Below are positions 24,598 through 33,061 of a stretch of DNA of 38,402 bases, one piece after another (positions within the stretch are counted from its first letter, which is position 1; every line of letters begins with the position of its first letter). The notes beneath the pieces are model-generated. The model was given only the letters and a program-made list of their open reading frames with translations. It searched no databases and was not told the origin of the DNA. Source of the stretch: Streptomyces sp. AC512_CC834. GTDB taxonomy: Bacteria; Actinomycetota; Actinomycetes; Streptomycetales; Streptomycetaceae. The stretch covers positions 1-38,402 of the forward strand of contig NZ_JAGMUO010000026.1 in assembly GCF_019049325.1 (NCBI RefSeq), given 5' to 3'. The position numbers and the translations under genes are program-made.

Positions 24598-25590
24598 CTA
24601 CAGCGCCACGATGTCGGGCCACACTAGAACGGACGATCCCCAGGTGAGGCCGCCTCCGAAAGCACTCAGCAGGACACGGTCACCGGGAACCAGGTCTCCG
24701 TCCGTGACGGCACGGGCCAGGGCAAGAGGTATGGACGCGGCCGAAGTGTTGCCGACGCGGTCCATGTCCATGATCATTCGATCACTCTTCACCCCGAGCC
24801 CGTCCGCCACCGCTCGCAGGATCCGAGCATTGGCCTGGTGGCCCACGAACCGGTCGATTGATTCCGCAGCCCAGCCCGTTGTCTCCAGCAGCGCCCGGGC
24901 CGACTCGGTCATGCGGTCGACTGCGTGCCGGAAGACGGGCTTGCCCTGCATCGTGAAATAGGAACCAGCCGGGCCGCTGCCCGAGGTCCGTTGTCGTGAG
25001 CCTCCGTCAGGAATGGTGATGAGGTCCTTCAGTGACCCGTCACTGCCCAGATCGAACCCGTAAAAGCATCCGGGCCCGTAGGACGCTGTGGCCTGGAGTA
25101 CCGCGGCGCCGGCACCGTCACCGAAGATGACGGAGGTCGCCCGGTCATCGGGGTCGAGGATCGTCGAATAGGTTTCGGCACCGATCACCAGGACACTGCC
25201 TGTCAAACCGGCGGCGATATGGGCAGCGGCACAGGCCAGCCCATACACGAAGCCGCTGCACACGGCCGCGATGTCGAACGCCGGAACGGTACCGAGCCCC
25301 AGTCGGCTTGCCACGTCCGGAGCAGTGGCCGGACACGGGTGGTCGGGCGTGGTCGTCGCCACGATTACCATGCCGACCGCGTCTGTGCCGGCCGACCTCA
25401 GAGCGTTGCGGCCCGCCTCGACAGCGAGATCACTGGTGGCGGACCCCGCGCTCCAAAAGCGCTGCTTGATGCCCGTGCGTGACTGGATCCACTGGTCGTC
25501 GGTGTCCAACACCCGGGACAGCTCTTCGTTGGTCACCCGACGCGAGGGGAGCGCGGTGCCCAGACCGGTCAAGGCCGCAGTCGCGTTCAT
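24598..25590 (-). CDS. 3-oxoacyl-ACP synthase III (KAS III/FabH-like)
   Basis: A 330-aa KAS III. The catalytic triad is complete: Cys111 (AAVCSGFVYGL), His251 (GHQANARIL) and Asn281 (RVGNTSAASI). The start TGLGTALPSRRVTNEEL and the WIQSRTGIKQR segment are typical. FabH-type enzymes condense acyl-CoA with malonyl-ACP to give a beta-ketoacyl-ACP. Location in an operon with a dedicated ACP and an AvrD-like gene points to secondary metabolism rather than bulk fatty acid synthesis. ATG 25590 overlaps the upstream P-loop NTPase stop (ATGA). Confidence 0.93.
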   Translation of the reverse strand: MNATAALTGLGTALPSRRVTNEELSRVLDTDDQWIQSRTGIKQRFWSAGSATSDLAVEAGRNALRSAGTDAVGMVIVATTTPDHPCPATAPDVASRLGLGTVPAFDIAAVCSGFVYGLACAAAHIAAGLTGSVLVIGAETYSTILDPDDRATSVIFGDGAGAAVLQATASYGPGCFYGFDLGSDGSLKDLITIPDGGSRQRTSGSGPAGSYFTMQGKPVFRHAVDRMTESARALLETTGWAAESIDRFVGHQANARILRAVADGLGVKSDRMIMDMDRVGNTSAASIPLALARAVTDGDLVPGDRVLLSAFGGGLTWGSSVLVWPDIVAL

Positions 25591-26291
25591 GCCACCGCTG
25601 CCGGCGCACGGTCGGTCTCGCTCGTCGTGTCGATCTTGGCGTAGTCCGCCCTGGCGAGCGCGATGGCCTCCTCGATCGACATCTGCGGAGCAAATCCGTA
25701 GATGTCGACTATCTTCTGCAGGCGCTCAGGGATCGTGCCCCCGACGATGTGAACCGGTATCCCGAGTTCGTTGATGTTCTTCAGGAGCATCTCGTCGGCC
25801 AGTGAGCGGAACCGCTCACTGACGGGCCGGTGCCCGTCCTCGACGATGGGGAACTCGACAGGCAGGTGGACGAACGAGTCGTACGAGGCCTTGGCGTGCT
25901 GCCTGGCCGGCACACCCATCTGCTCCATGACCTGCGCGTAGAACCGGATCTCGTCGGTCATCTCGACGTTGTCGAGGTTGACCGACTCGTTGGGATTGAT
26001 TCCCACCAGCACCCGCACGGTTCCGTAGGACCACTCGTGCAGCGAGGACCCGTCCGAGACGAATCCGTTGGGCAGGTGGCTCTCGTTGACAGCACGTTCC
26101 TGATTGCGGCGCATGATCAGCATGATGATCTCTGAGGCGGTGCACTCCTCGAGTGTCTTGCCTGGAACGGAGATCGGCAGCAGTTCGCGCATGGTCATGG
26201 CTGAACTGCGCGTCAGGCCGGTCAGGTGGGACACGGCCATGGTTGTCAGGGTCTTGCCGACCGAATAGGTGCCGGAAATGGCCAGGTTCAT
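25587..26291 (-). CDS. P-loop NTPase/kinase-like protein, copy 2
   Basis: A 234-aa protein with Walker A GTYSVGKT at residues 7-14, paralogous to the one at 22889-23524 (shared LPNGFVSDGSSLHEWSY-type block, LEECTASE, RHxxPVSERFRSLADEML-like segment and PVHIVGG). It resembles AAA_28-type small-molecule kinases, but no substrate is evident. GAGGAG precedes ATG 26291. The stop overlaps the KAS III start by four bases, so it is coupled to acyl-chain synthesis. It lies 26 bases after the AvrD-like gene. Phosphorylation of a sugar precursor is one guess. Confidence 0.75.
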   Translation of the reverse strand: MNLAISGTYSVGKTLTTMAVSHLTGLTRSSAMTMRELLPISVPGKTLEECTASEIIMLIMRRNQERAVNESHLPNGFVSDGSSLHEWSYGTVRVLVGINPNESVNLDNVEMTDEIRFYAQVMEQMGVPARQHAKASYDSFVHLPVEFPIVEDGHRPVSERFRSLADEMLLKNINELGIPVHIVGGTIPERLQKIVDIYGFAPQMSIEEAIALARADYAKIDTTSETDRAPAAVA

Positions 26292-26317
26292 ATTGCTTCT
26301 CCTCTTCTGGTGATGGG

Positions 26318-27334
26318 CTACGGAAGGCGGTGCGCGACGGAGCAGCGCAGTCCGATGCCGCAAAATTCGCCGACGATGTCCGCGGAGCGCCAGAGCTCCC
26401 CCCGGCTGTTGGTCAACTTCCTGCTGCGTTCCAGCCGGGCGGTGGTGCCTTCGAGCGTCTGCAGCGCGGGACGCGCTGGATCCAGATCCAGAACCGTTTC
26501 GCGCATCCAGAGCGTGTTCGAGCGGGAACGGGACACCCGGTCCATCGCGTAGAGCAGGATCTGGCCCAATTGCAGCCCGATGACAAAAGCGTCAATGGGC
26601 GAGGCGCAGTCGCGCAGTTCGGCTTCGAGCCCCGCGGCGGGGGTCCGAACGGCCTCGTTGACGCGGACCGCGGCAGTTGCCTTGTTCAAGGCCACATCGA
26701 GTTCCACGTCCTCGACGAACTGCTGGCGCGTGGTGAAACCCGTGCCGAACAGACGGGTGTGCGGGTCACCGAGGGCCATACGCCCCGCCGCGTGACGCCC
26801 GGGGAGAGAGGGAGCCTCAGCGGCATGTCCGTGACGAACGGTGCATGTCATCCGCAGGGTCCCCACGCGGCAGTCCATCGTGCTGACGGACCGGCCGGGT
26901 TCGCCGGGCGCTGGGCATGTGCTGACCAGGCGGGCGCTCGCGGCGAAGCCATCGAGGTCGTCCTCCACAGGGGTGGTGCCGGCCTTGATCCGGGCCCGGA
27001 CGAGGACTGCCTTCGACAGCTCGTGCACAGTGAGCCCCACAGCATCCACCAGAAGCACTTCGCAGAGCTGCGCACCGATGACCAGTACGTCCACGGTGGA
27101 GAGGTGGGGCCGCTGATCTTCGTCGCCCTTACGTGACCAGTCGGACGGATAGCGCACCTGCACGGATGCATCGATGCGAGGGGATTGGCCCGGGTCTTCC
27201 GTGACGGTGATGTCTCGAAGGCGGTGCTCGGCACGCTTGTAGCCCTCGCCGAAGAATCGCTTGTGCCGCGGCCCGAGAGCATGGTCGACGGACCGATGAA
27301 ATATTTTCGATGGTGCAGATGTGCTGCCCGGCAT
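26318..27334 (-). CDS. AvrD-family protein (syringolide-type biosynthesis)
   Basis: A 338-aa protein that resembles Pseudomonas syringae AvrD, which directs synthesis of syringolides, acyl-sugar signal molecules made from a beta-keto acid and a pentulose. Features recalled from that family are RFFGEGYKRAEHRLRDI near the start, VRYPSDWSRKG, RPHLSTVDVLVIGAQL and a repeated second domain ASPIDAFVIGLQLGQILLY. Two similar halves suggest tandem hotdog-like domains, as in AfsA. GGAGG sits directly before ATG 27334. It heads an operon with P-loop NTPase, KAS III, ACP and HAD genes, a set able to make an acyl chain, join it to a sugar phosphate and dephosphorylate it (inference). Family assignment is from memory and not searched. 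Confidence 0.65.
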   Translation of the reverse strand: MPGSTSAPSKIFHRSVDHALGPRHKRFFGEGYKRAEHRLRDITVTEDPGQSPRIDASVQVRYPSDWSRKGDEDQRPHLSTVDVLVIGAQLCEVLLVDAVGLTVHELSKAVLVRARIKAGTTPVEDDLDGFAASARLVSTCPAPGEPGRSVSTMDCRVGTLRMTCTVRHGHAAEAPSLPGRHAAGRMALGDPHTRLFGTGFTTRQQFVEDVELDVALNKATAAVRVNEAVRTPAAGLEAELRDCASPIDAFVIGLQLGQILLYAMDRVSRSRSNTLWMRETVLDLDPARPALQTLEGTTARLERSRKLTNSRGELWRSADIVGEFCGIGLRCSVAHRLP

Positions 27335-27531
27335 GCACCCTCCAGTGATTCCGCCGATATGGCTGGTGTCGTCGATCACTATTCGGGAGATGCGAAGGGA
27401 ATGTCCAGTGCGTGTTTCTGATGTCACCTCGCATGCTGGTGGTGGGAAAAATAGGAATGCCGGTCACTTCCCTCGGAAAGGCATGCGCGGAGAAGATTTG
27501 CACTTGATGCAGTCAAAGAGAGGTGAACAGA

Positions 27532-28488
27532 GTGACGAGGCAGATGATCGCGGTAACGCAAAGGAGGTTCGGCGACCCGGGCGTCCTCACGGCAGTGAGC
27601 ACAGAGAGGCCGGAGCCCGGCCTCGGCGAGATCCTGGTGCGGGTCCATGCAGCGGGGGTCAACCCGGTCGACTGGCGAACCCGCGCGGACGGGGGACTGG
27701 GCACACTGGGCCGCCCCCCGTTCGTGCTGGGCTGGGACGTCGCGGGGACAGTAGAAGCCACCGGGCCGGGAGTCACCCTGTTCGAGCCGGGCGACCGAGT
27801 GATGGGGATGCCCCGCTTTCCCCACGAAGCCGGCGCCTACGCAGAGTTCGTCACGGGCCCGGCCCGGCACTTCGTGCACGCTCCCGAGCGGCTCAGCTCC
27901 GCCGAGGCGGCGGCACTGCCACTGGCCGGCCTGACCGCATGGCAGGCCCTGACAGACACAGCCGTGCCCCGTGTAGGCCAGCACGTACTCATTCATGGGG
28001 CGGCCGGCGGCGTGGGACATCTCGCCGTCCAGATCGCCGCGGCGCGGGGGGCGAAGGTGACGGCCACGGCCCGCACGGCCCACCACGAGCAGCTGCGGGC
28101 CATGGGAGCAGACGAGGTCATCGACTATGCCGACACTGAACTCGCTGCTGCCGTCGCGCAGGTGGATACAGTCATCGACACCGTAGGAGGGGCCTGCACG
28201 ACGCGGTCCCTGGACATCCTCCGGCCCGGAGGGACACTGGTGACGCTACCCGGCCCACCTTGCGAAGCCGTGTCCCGGCGGGCCAGGCAAACCGGCAAGC
28301 GCCTGTTGTTCATGCTGGTCGAGCCGGACCGGACCGGCCTCCTGGCGCTCACCGACCTCGTTGACCGCGGGCAGCTGACGCCCGCTGTAGCAGCCGCGTT
28401 CCCTCTGGCCGCGGCAGCGCAGGCACACCTGCTGGCCGAAGCAGGAGGCCAGTTCGGCAAGACCGTTCTCGAAATCCCGCAGCCGTAG
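27532..28488 (+). CDS. Zinc-free MDR oxidoreductase (quinone reductase-like)
   Basis: A 318-aa medium-chain dehydrogenase/reductase. The catalytic-domain start RFGDPGVLTAV with VRVHAAGVNPVDWRTR and GWDVAGTVEATG is typical of NADPH:quinone oxidoreductase or enoyl reductase members. The cofactor domain has HGAAGGVGHLAVQIA. Cysteines for structural zinc are absent. It likely reduces a carbon-carbon double bond with NADPH. GTG 27532 follows AGAGAGG at eight-base spacing; ATG 27544 is an alternative. It diverges from the AvrD-like gene across a 197-bp gap and ends at a bidirectional terminator. Confidence 0.9.
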   Translation: MTRQMIAVTQRRFGDPGVLTAVSTERPEPGLGEILVRVHAAGVNPVDWRTRADGGLGTLGRPPFVLGWDVAGTVEATGPGVTLFEPGDRVMGMPRFPHEAGAYAEFVTGPARHFVHAPERLSSAEAAALPLAGLTAWQALTDTAVPRVGQHVLIHGAAGGVGHLAVQIAAARGAKVTATARTAHHEQLRAMGADEVIDYADTELAAAVAQVDTVIDTVGGACTTRSLDILRPGGTLVTLPGPPCEAVSRRARQTGKRLLFMLVEPDRTGLLALTDLVDRGQLTPAVAAAFPLAAAAQAHLLAEAGGQFGKTVLEIPQP

Positions 28489-28502
28489 CTGCGCACGGAC
28501 AA

Positions 28503-28540
28503 AGGTGTGGGCTACTCCCCGCGGGGAGTAACCCACACCT
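28503..28540. terminator. Bidirectional transcription terminator
   Basis: A 38-bp palindrome with 19-base arms and one mismatch pair lies between the convergent MDR gene (stop 28488) and OYE gene (stop at 28547). The left arm begins AGGTGTGGG and the centre is CCCCGCGGGG. No U-run follows. Confidence 0.85.
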
Positions 28541-28546
28541 GCATCG

Positions 28547-29788
28547 TCAGTACAGGGTGGTGAGCATGTCCGCCGCGAAAGGAACCAGGTCACGCGCCTG
28601 ACCCGTCCGTATCTTGTTCGGCCACTCGGGGTCCGCGATCAGTGCCCTGCCCAATGCCACCAGGTCAAACTCGCCCTGCGCCAACCGCGCGATCACCGCG
28701 GTGACGTCACCGACCCCGGCACCCTTGCCATCCAGATAGGTGAGAAAGTCGCTGTCCTCCAGGCCCACTGACCCCACCGTGATGGCCGGCTTGCCGGTGA
28801 CCTTCTTGGCCCACCCGGCCAGGTTCACCTCGCTTCCCTCGAACGCGGGCTCCCAGAAGCGACGGGTAGAGGCGTGAAACATGTCCACCCCCGCGTCGAC
28901 GAACGGCACAAGCAGCGCCGCGAGCTCCGCCGGGGTGGCGGCGAGCCGGGCGGCGTAGTGGCCGACCTTCCACTGAGAGAATCGCAGGATGATCGGGAAC
29001 GAGGGTCCCACGGCTTCCCGGCAGGCGCGCACGACTTCCACGCCGAACCGGGCGCGCGCTTGAGCACTGCCTCCGTAGGCGTCGTTGCGGCGGTTGGTCA
29101 CCGGCCACAGAAACTGATCGATGAGGTAGCCGTGCGCGGCGTGCAGCTCGATGCCGTCGAACCCGGTTCTCTGCGCGTCGACGGCCGACTGGGCGTATGC
29201 GGCGACGGCTCTGTCGATGTCGCGTCGGCTCATGACCCGGCCCATCGGGGGAGCTTCCGGCCGGGAGGGGTCCACACCGGAGGGGCTCTCCAGCTCGAAT
29301 CCCTTTGGCAGGATCGCCTCGACCTGGACAGCGTCCATGCCCCACAGCAGTGGGTCGAGCCCGGCGTGCATGAGCTGTGCCGCAATCCTGCTGCCCTCCG
29401 CGTGAACTGCGTCTACCACGGCAGACCAGCCGGCCAGTGCGTCTGGGCCATGCAGGCGGGGAACCGACGTGCGCCGTTCCGCCGCGGCATGCGCGATGGC
29501 AGCACCCTCGGTGATGATCAGCCCGACTCCGTTGCGTGCACGGCGCGCGTAGTACGCCGCCACCTCTGGCCCCGGGACACCGCCCGAGGACAGTTCGCGC
29601 GTCATGGGCGCCATGACGATGCGGTTGTCCAAGGTCAGAGAACCCACCGTGAGTGGCTCGAAGAGTGCTGCGGTCACGGCGCGGACAGAGGGCTCCGGCC
29701 GGGAAGCGGTCTGGTCCTGAACGACGGTGCTGTCGGCCGCGACGATATCGACTGAACCGCCCAGCGTGTTCCTCGCGCCCGTGCTCAT
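28547..29788 (-). CDS. Old yellow enzyme family NADH:flavin oxidoreductase
   Basis: A 413-aa FMN-dependent oxidoreductase of the OYE family. LFEPLTVGSLTLDNRIVMAP with MTRE is the standard start; HAAHGYLIDQFL carries the active-site His pair region, followed by NRRNDAYGGS and a phosphate-binding FDLVALGRALIADPEW near the end. These enzymes reduce activated alkenes or open epoxides. An N-terminal extension of about 40 residues precedes the domain. ATG 29788 overlaps the stop of the upstream reductase gene (ATGA), so the two are co-translated, and the pair may perform successive reductions. Confidence 0.93.
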   Translation of the reverse strand: MSTGARNTLGGSVDIVAADSTVVQDQTASRPEPSVRAVTAALFEPLTVGSLTLDNRIVMAPMTRELSSGGVPGPEVAAYYARRARNGVGLIITEGAAIAHAAAERRTSVPRLHGPDALAGWSAVVDAVHAEGSRIAAQLMHAGLDPLLWGMDAVQVEAILPKGFELESPSGVDPSRPEAPPMGRVMSRRDIDRAVAAYAQSAVDAQRTGFDGIELHAAHGYLIDQFLWPVTNRRNDAYGGSAQARARFGVEVVRACREAVGPSFPIILRFSQWKVGHYAARLAATPAELAALLVPFVDAGVDMFHASTRRFWEPAFEGSEVNLAGWAKKVTGKPAITVGSVGLEDSDFLTYLDGKGAGVGDVTAVIARLAQGEFDLVALGRALIADPEWPNKIRTGQARDLVPFAADMLTTLY

Positions 29789-30438
29789 GCGCTGAGGCCA
29801 GCCGCCGCACGCAGGTCCGCAGGGGTGAACATGTGAGGGAAGAGGACGCCGCCCGGGTCGAGTGCAGCGGAATCGTCGAGACCTCCGAGATCGACGGGGG
29901 AGAAGCCGGCGTCGAGTATCAGGCTGCGCACGGTCTCCTTGGCTGCAGCGTCGTCACCTGCGTAGCCCATGCCCCAAAAATGCCGCTGCTGTGTGCCGCG
30001 GGACCAGATCAGCTCGTCCATGACGTGTGTGAATGCCCGCACCACAGTTGAGTCGGAAAGCGTCTTGGCCGCGTGCCTGCCCTGCGTGAGATCCGAGCCC
30101 AGAGTGGAGATGATGCGCCCTTCGGCGGAGAGGCCCATGGGGTTCGTGGCGTCGATGACGAGCTTTCCTGCCAAGGTGTCCCCGACACTCTGCAAGAGCT
30201 CCTCCCACGCCGGATAGGGCACGGACAGCAGCAGGATGTCGTTCGTTTCCGCGGTCTCGACAAGACCGGCCGCACGGGCATCGGGGCATGCGGTGCTGAC
30301 GAACCCCGAAAGACGCTCCGGGCTGCGGGAGCCGAAGGTCACATGGTGGCCCGCCGCTGACCAGTGGCGGCCGATGGGTCGGCCGACGTTGCCCGCTCCG
30401 AGAATGCCGACTCGCAGGGCAATGCTGAGTGTGGACAT
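29785..30438 (-). CDS. NADPH/F420-dependent reductase-like protein (NpdG family)
   Basis: A 217-aa Rossmann protein: RVGILGAGNVGRPIGRHW, VTFGSRSPERL and VIDATNPMGLSAEG. This matches the NADPH-dependent F420 reductase/NpdG-like family, also written as an NAD(P)-binding reductase with a ProC-like start. If active on F420, it could supply F420H2 to a luciferase-like enzyme such as the one at 18506-19627. AAGGAG lies eight bases before ATG 30438, which decides the start over the longer frame from 30486. The stop overlaps the OYE gene start. Confidence 0.87.
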   Translation of the reverse strand: MSTLSIALRVGILGAGNVGRPIGRHWSAAGHHVTFGSRSPERLSGFVSTACPDARAAGLVETAETNDILLLSVPYPAWEELLQSVGDTLAGKLVIDATNPMGLSAEGRIISTLGSDLTQGRHAAKTLSDSTVVRAFTHVMDELIWSRGTQQRHFWGMGYAGDDAAAKETVRSLILDAGFSPVDLGGLDDSAALDPGGVLFPHMFTPADLRAAAGLSA

Positions 30439-30563
30439 GCTGCGTGCTCCTTCAGTAGTAGCTGCCGCCGATACGGCGATGCTCATGGCTCAGCACTGGG
30501 CTGAGTTCTCACTGGTGGCGTGACAGGGAACCCGGACCTGGGCGCTCGGATGCTGACCGGACC

Positions 30564-31397
30564 TCAGCTGGCCACCAGGTCGAGGCCGGCCTCCTGGACA
30601 TGAAGCAAGGGCATGTAGAGCATCAGACGGAGGTCCGAGTTCTCAAGCAGTGACAAGGTCAAGTGCTCGTACCGCACCCTCTTTTGGCCCGTCACACGTA
30701 CCCGCACGCGCGCCCTGGCCGTGCTGCAGGTTTCATGACGCGCCCAGAGACCGGCGAACGCCTCGTCAACACAGCAGAGTTCCTGCGCCAGCAGGTCGAA
30801 GTGGGCATCCCCAGGGAAGCGCGCCCCCTGGACGCGGAACTGGCCCACAAGGCGGGCTGCCATGTCCTCCCAGTCAGGAAAGCGGACGCGTGCCGAAGGG
30901 TCCGTGAAGAAGGCCGTGAGGTAGTTCTGGCCAGGGCTTGGAACCCCCAATAGCGACTGCGCGTTGCTGTTGGCGGCCAGGACGTTCCAGTATTGGTCGA
31001 CGACGAAGGCTGGCGCAGGGAGCCAGCCGTCGACAACGGGCTGCAGACGCGACGCCTCTCTCGGCGCGGCACCCCGCGAGGTGAGCTGCGGCGGATTGGT
31101 GCCCGCCAGCCGGTACAGGTGCACTCGCTCGGTGTCATCCAGCCGAAGGGCATGACTGATCGCATCCAGCACCCCGTCCGAGACTCTTATATCCCTCCCC
31201 TGTTCAAGCCACGTGTACCAAGAGGCGCTCACGCCGGCGAGGACTGCGACCTCTTCGCGACGCAGTCCGGGGGTGTGCCGCCGACCCGTAGCCAGCAACC
31301 CGACATCGTCGGGTGAAAGCCGTGCCCTGCGGGACCGCAGGAAGTGCCGAAGCGCCTCGCGCTGCCTTCCGGAACCGTCAACCACTGAATCTTTCAC
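30564..31397 (-). CDS. XRE-family regulator with MmyB-like ligand domain
   Basis: A 277-aa regulator. The N-terminal helix-turn-helix (GLRREEVAVLAGVSASWYTWL with LEQGRDIRVS) is of XRE type, and the rest (PAFVVDQYWNVLAANSNAQ, then FPDWEDMAARLVGQFR) is the MmyB-like, PAS-related ligand domain common in actinomycetes. Members bind fatty-acid-like ligands or control adjacent oxidoreductases. GTG 31397 is suggested because the family sequence starts soon after; 31400 GTG or TTG 31436 are alternatives. It diverges from the SnoaL-like gene across a 232-bp gap with an inverted repeat at 31435-31452, so those two genes are likely its targets. Confidence 0.87.
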   Translation of the reverse strand: MKDSVVDGSGRQREALRHFLRSRRARLSPDDVGLLATGRRHTPGLRREEVAVLAGVSASWYTWLEQGRDIRVSDGVLDAISHALRLDDTERVHLYRLAGTNPPQLTSRGAAPREASRLQPVVDGWLPAPAFVVDQYWNVLAANSNAQSLLGVPSPGQNYLTAFFTDPSARVRFPDWEDMAARLVGQFRVQGARFPGDAHFDLLAQELCCVDEAFAGLWARHETCSTARARVRVRVTGQKRVRYEHLTLSLLENSDLRLMLYMPLLHVQEAGLDLVAS

Positions 31398-31434
31398 CAC
31401 CCCAGTGACGCTAGACAGACGCACCACCAGAGTC

Positions 31435-31452
31435 AAACCTTTGGGAAGGTTT
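31435..31452. promoter_or_regulatory. Inverted repeat, possible operator for the XRE/SnoaL divergon
   Basis: AAACCTT (31435-31441) and AAGGTTT (31446-31452) pair perfectly across a TGGG spacer, followed by three more T. It lies 38 bases upstream of the proposed XRE start in an AT-rich segment between divergent genes, a likely binding site for the XRE regulator. A terminator is less likely, since no gene ends here. Confidence 0.55.
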
Positions 31453-31629
31453 TTTATGTTCCGTCACGCAGAGTTAAAATCGTGCTTACGGAGCACGCTG
31501 CCATCCCAGGCCAAACCTGGTGCTGTCACCACCACTCCCCCTGCCCACAGGAGAAGTTCGCTCTGGAAGAAGCCGAGAAGGTCTGCTGATACTCCAAGCG
31601 GCTTCGCCCCCGAGGAACGGAATCCTGCC

Positions 31630-32091
31630 GTGACCGATCAACACCTTCGCGACCGCTATGAAATCGTCGAGCTGTGCACCCGCATGGGGTGGCACCTGGA
31701 CCACTGCCAGTGGGACGAACTGGTGGACCTGTTCACCGACGAGATCCGCCTCGACTACACGAGCCTGAACGGCGGCGAGCCGGTCACCCTCGCGCGCAAG
31801 GACGTCATCGAGAAGTGGCGCAGCAACCGCGAAGGCCTCGCTGCCACTCAGCACCTCGTCTCCAACCAACTGGTCGATGTCGAAGGCGACATGGCGGAAG
31901 CCACCGCGATGTTCCAGGCGACACACCTGCTGCCCAACGAGTTCGGCGGCCCGCTGTGGACGCTCGCCGGCGAGTACCGCTATGCCCTCGTGCGCACGGC
32001 CGATGGCTGGCGTATCAGGGGTCTGACCATGTCCATCATCTGGGCCGAAGGAAACCGCAACATCAGGGACCTGGCCGTCCAGTCAGACTGA
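31630..32091 (+). CDS. SnoaL-like/NTF2-fold protein
   Basis: A 153-aa protein of the SnoaL_4/NTF2-like group: DRYEIVELCTRMGWHLDHCQ, WDELVDLFTDEIRLDY, then ATQHLVSNQLVDVEG with the His seen in bile-acid dehydratase or ring-cyclase relatives, and GEYRYALVRTADGWRI. Members are small cyclases, dehydratases, hydroxylases or isomerases in polyketide pathways. GTG 31630 begins the conserved TDQHLRDRYEI sequence, with a GAGGAACGG stretch upstream. The flavin reductase gene starts 29 bases after its stop, so the two form an operon. Confidence 0.85.
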   Translation: MTDQHLRDRYEIVELCTRMGWHLDHCQWDELVDLFTDEIRLDYTSLNGGEPVTLARKDVIEKWRSNREGLAATQHLVSNQLVDVEGDMAEATAMFQATHLLPNEFGGPLWTLAGEYRYALVRTADGWRIRGLTMSIIWAEGNRNIRDLAVQSD

Positions 32092-32120
32092 CCACCGGCA
32101 GCAGTGAAGGGAGCCTCACG

Positions 32121-32675
32121 ATGGCCAACCTGACGGCCGACGACACCGCGCAGGAAGCCGCAGACAGCCATACCCCAACATCAGAACCCCAACCGCGGGC
32201 CACTTCCTCCACCTTCCGGCGCGTACTGGGCCATTTTCCCACAGGGATCGTTGTCGTCACGGCCATGCACGACGGCGTCCCTGTCGGCTTCGCGGTCGGG
32301 TCCTTCACCTCGGTGTCGCTCGATCCCCCCCTGGTGGGCTTCTTCCCGGACAAGAGTTCGACCACATGGCCGCGCATCCAGCGCGCTGGCGCCTACGTGG
32401 TCAACATCCTCGGGGACCACCAGCGCGAGGTCTGCCAAGCCTTCGCCACCAGTGGAGGCGACAAGTTCCGCACCCTGTCCTGGTATCCGGCCGCCAACGG
32501 GGCCCCGGTGCTCCATGACGCCAACGCCTGGATCGAGTGCGACATCAGCACGGTCACCGAGGCGGGCGACCACTGGTTTGTACTCGGGCGAGTGCGGGAC
32601 CTCGCCGTCGTCAATGACCGCAACCCCCTGCTCTTCTTCCAGGGCCGATATGCCAGCCTGGTCGACACGCCATGA
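32121..32675 (+). CDS. FMN-type flavin reductase
   Basis: A 184-aa flavin reductase-like protein: FRRVLGHFPTGIVVVTAMHDG, GFAVGSFTSVSLDPPLVGFF, AGAYVVNILGDHQREVC and GDHWFVLGRVRDL are all family marks. It uses NAD(P)H to reduce FMN or FAD for a partner monooxygenase; candidates in this window are the luciferase-like enzyme (18506-19627) and the acyl-CoA dehydrogenase-like flavoprotein (34909-36069). GAAGGGAG precedes ATG 32121. It follows the SnoaL-like gene, and a hairpin terminator lies 103 bases after its stop. Confidence 0.92.
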   Translation: MANLTADDTAQEAADSHTPTSEPQPRATSSTFRRVLGHFPTGIVVVTAMHDGVPVGFAVGSFTSVSLDPPLVGFFPDKSSTTWPRIQRAGAYVVNILGDHQREVCQAFATSGGDKFRTLSWYPAANGAPVLHDANAWIECDISTVTEAGDHWFVLGRVRDLAVVNDRNPLLFFQGRYASLVDTP

Positions 32676-33061
32676 CGCGATCAGCGGTGCGGTGCGGGGC
32701 GCAGTGGGACTCATCGGACACAGAGTGAGGCACCAGCGCCCTGTGCGAGAACCACTGCACTCTCCCTGGCGGCCCGGGTGCCGCCCCTGAACGGCGGTGG
32801 CGGTGGCAGGGGCGGCACGTCGCCTAGCGGACGCCCAGGTGCCACTTCTCGCCCCCTCGCTGAGCAGAAACCCATGCCCGCCCAAGCCGCGGACGGTGGT
32901 CCCGCCACCGGTTGCGCTCGGCCCTGTCCGGCGATCGGTCCCACTCAGCAGCCGGCCGGAACAAGGAGGGAGCCCCACGGGCCATGCGCACCGACGCCGG
33001 CTGGTGGGGCCGTGCCATCTCAACGGTCGGCGGCCGTCTTCCTGGTCCGGACCTTGCCGTT
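32676..33061. other. Convergent intergenic region
   Basis: The 386 bases between the flavin reductase and the TetR gene carry no convincing gene. The only clear structure is the hairpin at 32778-32818. The remainder is G+C-rich with overlapping open frames but no conserved motif. Confidence 0.5.
32778..32818. terminator. Hairpin terminator between flavin reductase and TetR genes
   Basis: GTGCCGCCCCTG (32778-32789) and CAGGGGCGGCAC (32807-32818) are perfect 12-bp inverted arms around a 17-base loop, located between convergent genes. No U-tract is present. Confidence 0.65.
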
